From the NCBI GenBank assembly GCA_012035435.1, contig JAAUPH010000089.1, forward strand, positions 1 through 8,440: DNA of 8,440 nucleotides, written 5' to 3'. Positions 7,357 through 8,440 of the stretch are shown piece after piece (the stretch's first letter is position 1; the number at the start of each line of letters is the position of its first letter). The position numbers and the translations under genes were made by a program. Below the pieces are notes generated by a model. The model was not told the DNA's origin and searched no databases. It worked only from the letters and a program-made list of their open reading frames with translations. The stretch comes from Sphingopyxis sp. (lineage in GTDB: Bacteria; Pseudomonadota; Alphaproteobacteria; Sphingomonadales; Sphingomonadaceae).

Positions 7357-7576
7357 AGTGTGATGAGAAGAAGTTTGTGCGCCGTGATTGCGGCTGGAAG
7401 CGTCCCGGCAAGGCGCGGTGCGCCGGGCGGGCTGGGTGCCCGTCCAAGCAGCGCAACGATGTCCGGGGGGCTTCCAGCCGCAACCCCAAGGGGCGGGCCG
7501 ATTTTGGCCGAGCGCAGCGTCGCTCGGCCAAAATCGGCTCCTTCACGATGCACAAACTTCTGCTCATCACGCTCTA
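7354..7576. repeat. 223-bp composite inverted-repeat element with 27-bp terminal arms (MITE-like or long REP)
   Basis: The arms are 7354-7380 (starts TAGAGTGTGATGAG) and 7550-7576 (ends CTCATCACGCTCTA), matching at 25 of 27 positions in inverted orientation; CGTGA (7383-7387) and its complement (7543-7547) continue the match. Inside, TTGCGGCTGGAAGC (7388-7401) is perfectly inverted at 7470-7483. Between these are small hairpins GGCGC/GCGCC (7412-7424) and GGGCGGGC/GCCCGTCC (7425-7445, one wobble). A perfect 18-bp stem (7497-7514 with 7521-7538) encloses CAGCGT near the right end. No transposase is encoded. Both outer TAG trinucleotides serve as stop codons, for the second clpP on the left and the LysE/UbiH frame on the right. 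The ends are TA-GAG(C/T)G, like those of the 614-719 repeat. Confidence 0.8.
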
Positions 7577-7789
7577 AACTTCCATCCCCGCCAGCAGCCG
7601 GGGCAAATCGCCCGCTTCGCCGCGCGCCTGATCCATGAAGAAGCGTTTGAGGAAGGGCGTACGCTGCACCGCGCCAAGCCCCGCGCGCCGCCCCTGGGAT
7701 AGTGTCAGCGTCACCAGCCACGCCATATTGGGGCCGGGCGTCAGCTCGATCAGCAGCACCGCAAGGGCAAATCCCCCAAGATCGATCAC
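7574..7789 (-). pseudogene. Chimeric reading frame: LysE/RhtB exporter N-terminus joined to a UbiH-like hydroxylase C-terminus
   Basis: This 71-codon frame starts with GTG (7789-7787), overlapping the cupin stop as GTGA. Residues 1 to about 38 (FALAVLLIELTPGPNMAWLV, then QGRRAGLGAV) match the first transmembrane segment and TPGPN motif of LysE/RhtB amino-acid exporters, which are normally about 200 residues with six helices. From about residue 40 the sequence changes to FLKRFFMDQARGEAGDLPRLL, which resembles the extreme C-terminus of UbiH/UbiF-type FAD ubiquinone-biosynthesis hydroxylases. The switch lies at GLGAV (about 7667-7682), a string plausible in both families, suggesting recombination at short identity or an assembly join. 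It cannot be a working exporter or hydroxylase. The LysE part is confident; the hydroxylase part is recognition from memory. Confidence 0.65.
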
Positions 7790-8100
7790 GGCGAGCGTGC
7801 GCTTTCGAAGTCGCTGCCGTCCTTGCGATGGAAGCCGCGCCCATTGGTCAGCTGCATGTCGATATCGGGATAAGTCACCTCGTCATTGGCGCTCTTGTCG
7901 CCGACCACCAGCAGCAGCACGTCGGCGTCCGTGCGGTTGAGGAAGCGGTGGGCGTCACCGGTGCCGGCGGGAAATCCCGCGCACATGCCCGGGCCGAGAG
8001 TCTGCGCGCCGCCGTTTGTTTCCAGCACGGTTTCGCCCGACAGCACATAGACGAACTCGTCCTCGGTCTCGTGCCAGTGGCGAGCGCCGACGAGGGGCGG
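7786..8100 (-). pseudogene. Cupin-domain protein lacking its 5' end
   Basis: The frame is open from just inside a stop codon at 8103-8101 and ends with TGA at 7788-7786. It shows a cupin core: ARHWHETEDEFVYVLSGE, with the two His and Glu of the metal-binding motif, then GPGMCAGFPAGTGDAHRFLN, and a tail YPDIDMQL then GFHRKDGSDF. Small cupins of about 150-160 residues with RHWH-x2-EDEFVYVLSGE are common in alphaproteobacteria and usually have about 50 residues before this motif; here these are missing, and no good start remains except the internal GTG at 8046. The gene appears cut by a junction near 8075-8100, where sequence of the divergent restriction-like gene begins. It overlaps the LysE start by 4 bp, implying they were once an operon. 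Confidence 0.7.
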
Positions 8101-8104
8101 CTAG

Positions 8105-8440
8105 ATGAGCCCAGCGCTGATCGAGAACCCAATCCTCAACTCGCCCTACGAGTACCCGGCCCGCCACTGGGAACTCGGCGAGGACAAGCAACCGACGCAG
8201 CGCATCCTCGATACCCGGCGCCGCGCCGACCGGCGCACCACCGGAAGCACCGGCGTCGGCCGTCGCGCCGCGCTGATCGAAGACGACCCAGGCCTCGAAC
8301 CCCTCGCGCCCGACCCCCAGCGCTGCCACGGCGCTCACGACGCGAGCCTGATTCTCGCATGCTCCACCAGTTTTCACGCTCACGCCCTTTCAGCACCACT
8401 GCGTGCAGAAAGTTGTATGTCGTCGACAGAGATAGAGCGG
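8105..8440 (+). pseudogene. Start of a type III restriction/helicase-like gene running into unrecognised sequence (partial at right edge)
   Basis: An ATG at 8105 with GAGGGG (8092-8097) 7 nt upstream opens a frame that stays open to the window end (112 codons). Its first about 42 residues contain IENPILNSPYEYPARHWEL followed by QRILDTRRRAD. This resembles the N-terminus of the res subunit of type III-like restriction systems (often annotated BPTD_3080 family), where an ENPI(I/L)NSP(F/Y) motif is followed by (R)H(F/W). In those proteins an IPxPK-type segment should follow; instead, from about 8230 the sequence (TTGSTGVGRRAALIEDD onward) does not resemble the family. It may be a truncated fragment joined to other DNA. 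Third positions stay GC-rich. Whether the distal half is coding on this strand is uncertain. The family call is from memory of the motif. Confidence 0.45.

Noticed and set aside
7353..7844. 163-residue minus-strand frame crossing the inverted-repeat element
   Set aside because: It reads through both hairpins and overlaps the LysE and cupin frames out of phase; such frames are a by-product of GC-rich repeat sequence.
8136..8399. 87-residue minus-strand open frame at the right end
   Set aside because: Arg/Gly/Ser-rich composition with no domain and complementary to the restriction-like + strand frame; judged a shadow, although the true coding strand beyond 8230 is not certain.
1..8440. CRISPR array, tRNA or rRNA genes
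   Set aside because: No regularly spaced direct repeats and no cloverleaf or rRNA-like sequence were seen on either strand.

Overview
The window looks like chromosomal DNA from a sphingomonad-type alphaproteobacterium. The evidence is high GC with strongly GC-biased third codon positions, the clpP-clpX order, a second alphaproteobacterial-style ClpP paralogue, an Oar-like TonB receptor with a carboxypeptidase-regulatory N-terminal domain, and palindromic intergenic repeats of sphingomonad style. The genus is not determinable from the sequence alone; the lineage call is inference from gene content.

Layout: (1) 1-98 is the tail of an unidentified + strand gene, followed by sufE (+, 124-534) and a strong, probably bidirectional, intrinsic terminator at 557-590. 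(2) A two-hairpin palindromic repeat (614-719) runs into the stop codon of a very large minus-strand Oar-like TonB-dependent receptor gene (4053 to 716). That gene is split by a single-base deletion in a short T run at 2624-2628. (3) 4054-4329 is a regulatory-looking gap with two overlapping inverted repeats. (4) clpX (5598-4330) and clpP (6412-5774) lie on the minus strand in the usual alphaproteobacterial order, with a good separate promoter for clpX between them. The lon gene that often follows clpX is not here. (5) 6413-6741 is a divergent intergenic region holding a degenerate REP-type repeat and a candidate promoter for a second, divergent clpP paralogue (+, 6742-7356). (6) 7354-7576 is a 223-bp composite inverted-repeat element with 27-bp near-perfect terminal arms. 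Its two outer TAG trinucleotides are the stop codons of the two convergent flanking reading frames. (7) 7574-8440 is gene debris: a LysE N-terminus joined in frame to what looks like a UbiH-type hydroxylase C-terminus, a cupin gene lacking its 5' end, and the first about 42 codons of what looks like a type III restriction-helicase subunit, which then runs into unrecognised sequence to the window edge.

Functionally, sufE belongs to sulfur transfer for Fe-S cluster assembly, and ClpX with ClpP forms the AAA+ protease. The second ClpP may form its own or a mixed peptidase ring. The most notable features are the repeat elements whose TA-G termini coincide with stop codons, and the cluster of recombination junctions at the right end. 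I found no convincing complete undescribed system; the restriction-like fragment at the right edge is the only hint of a defence locus and would need flanking sequence.
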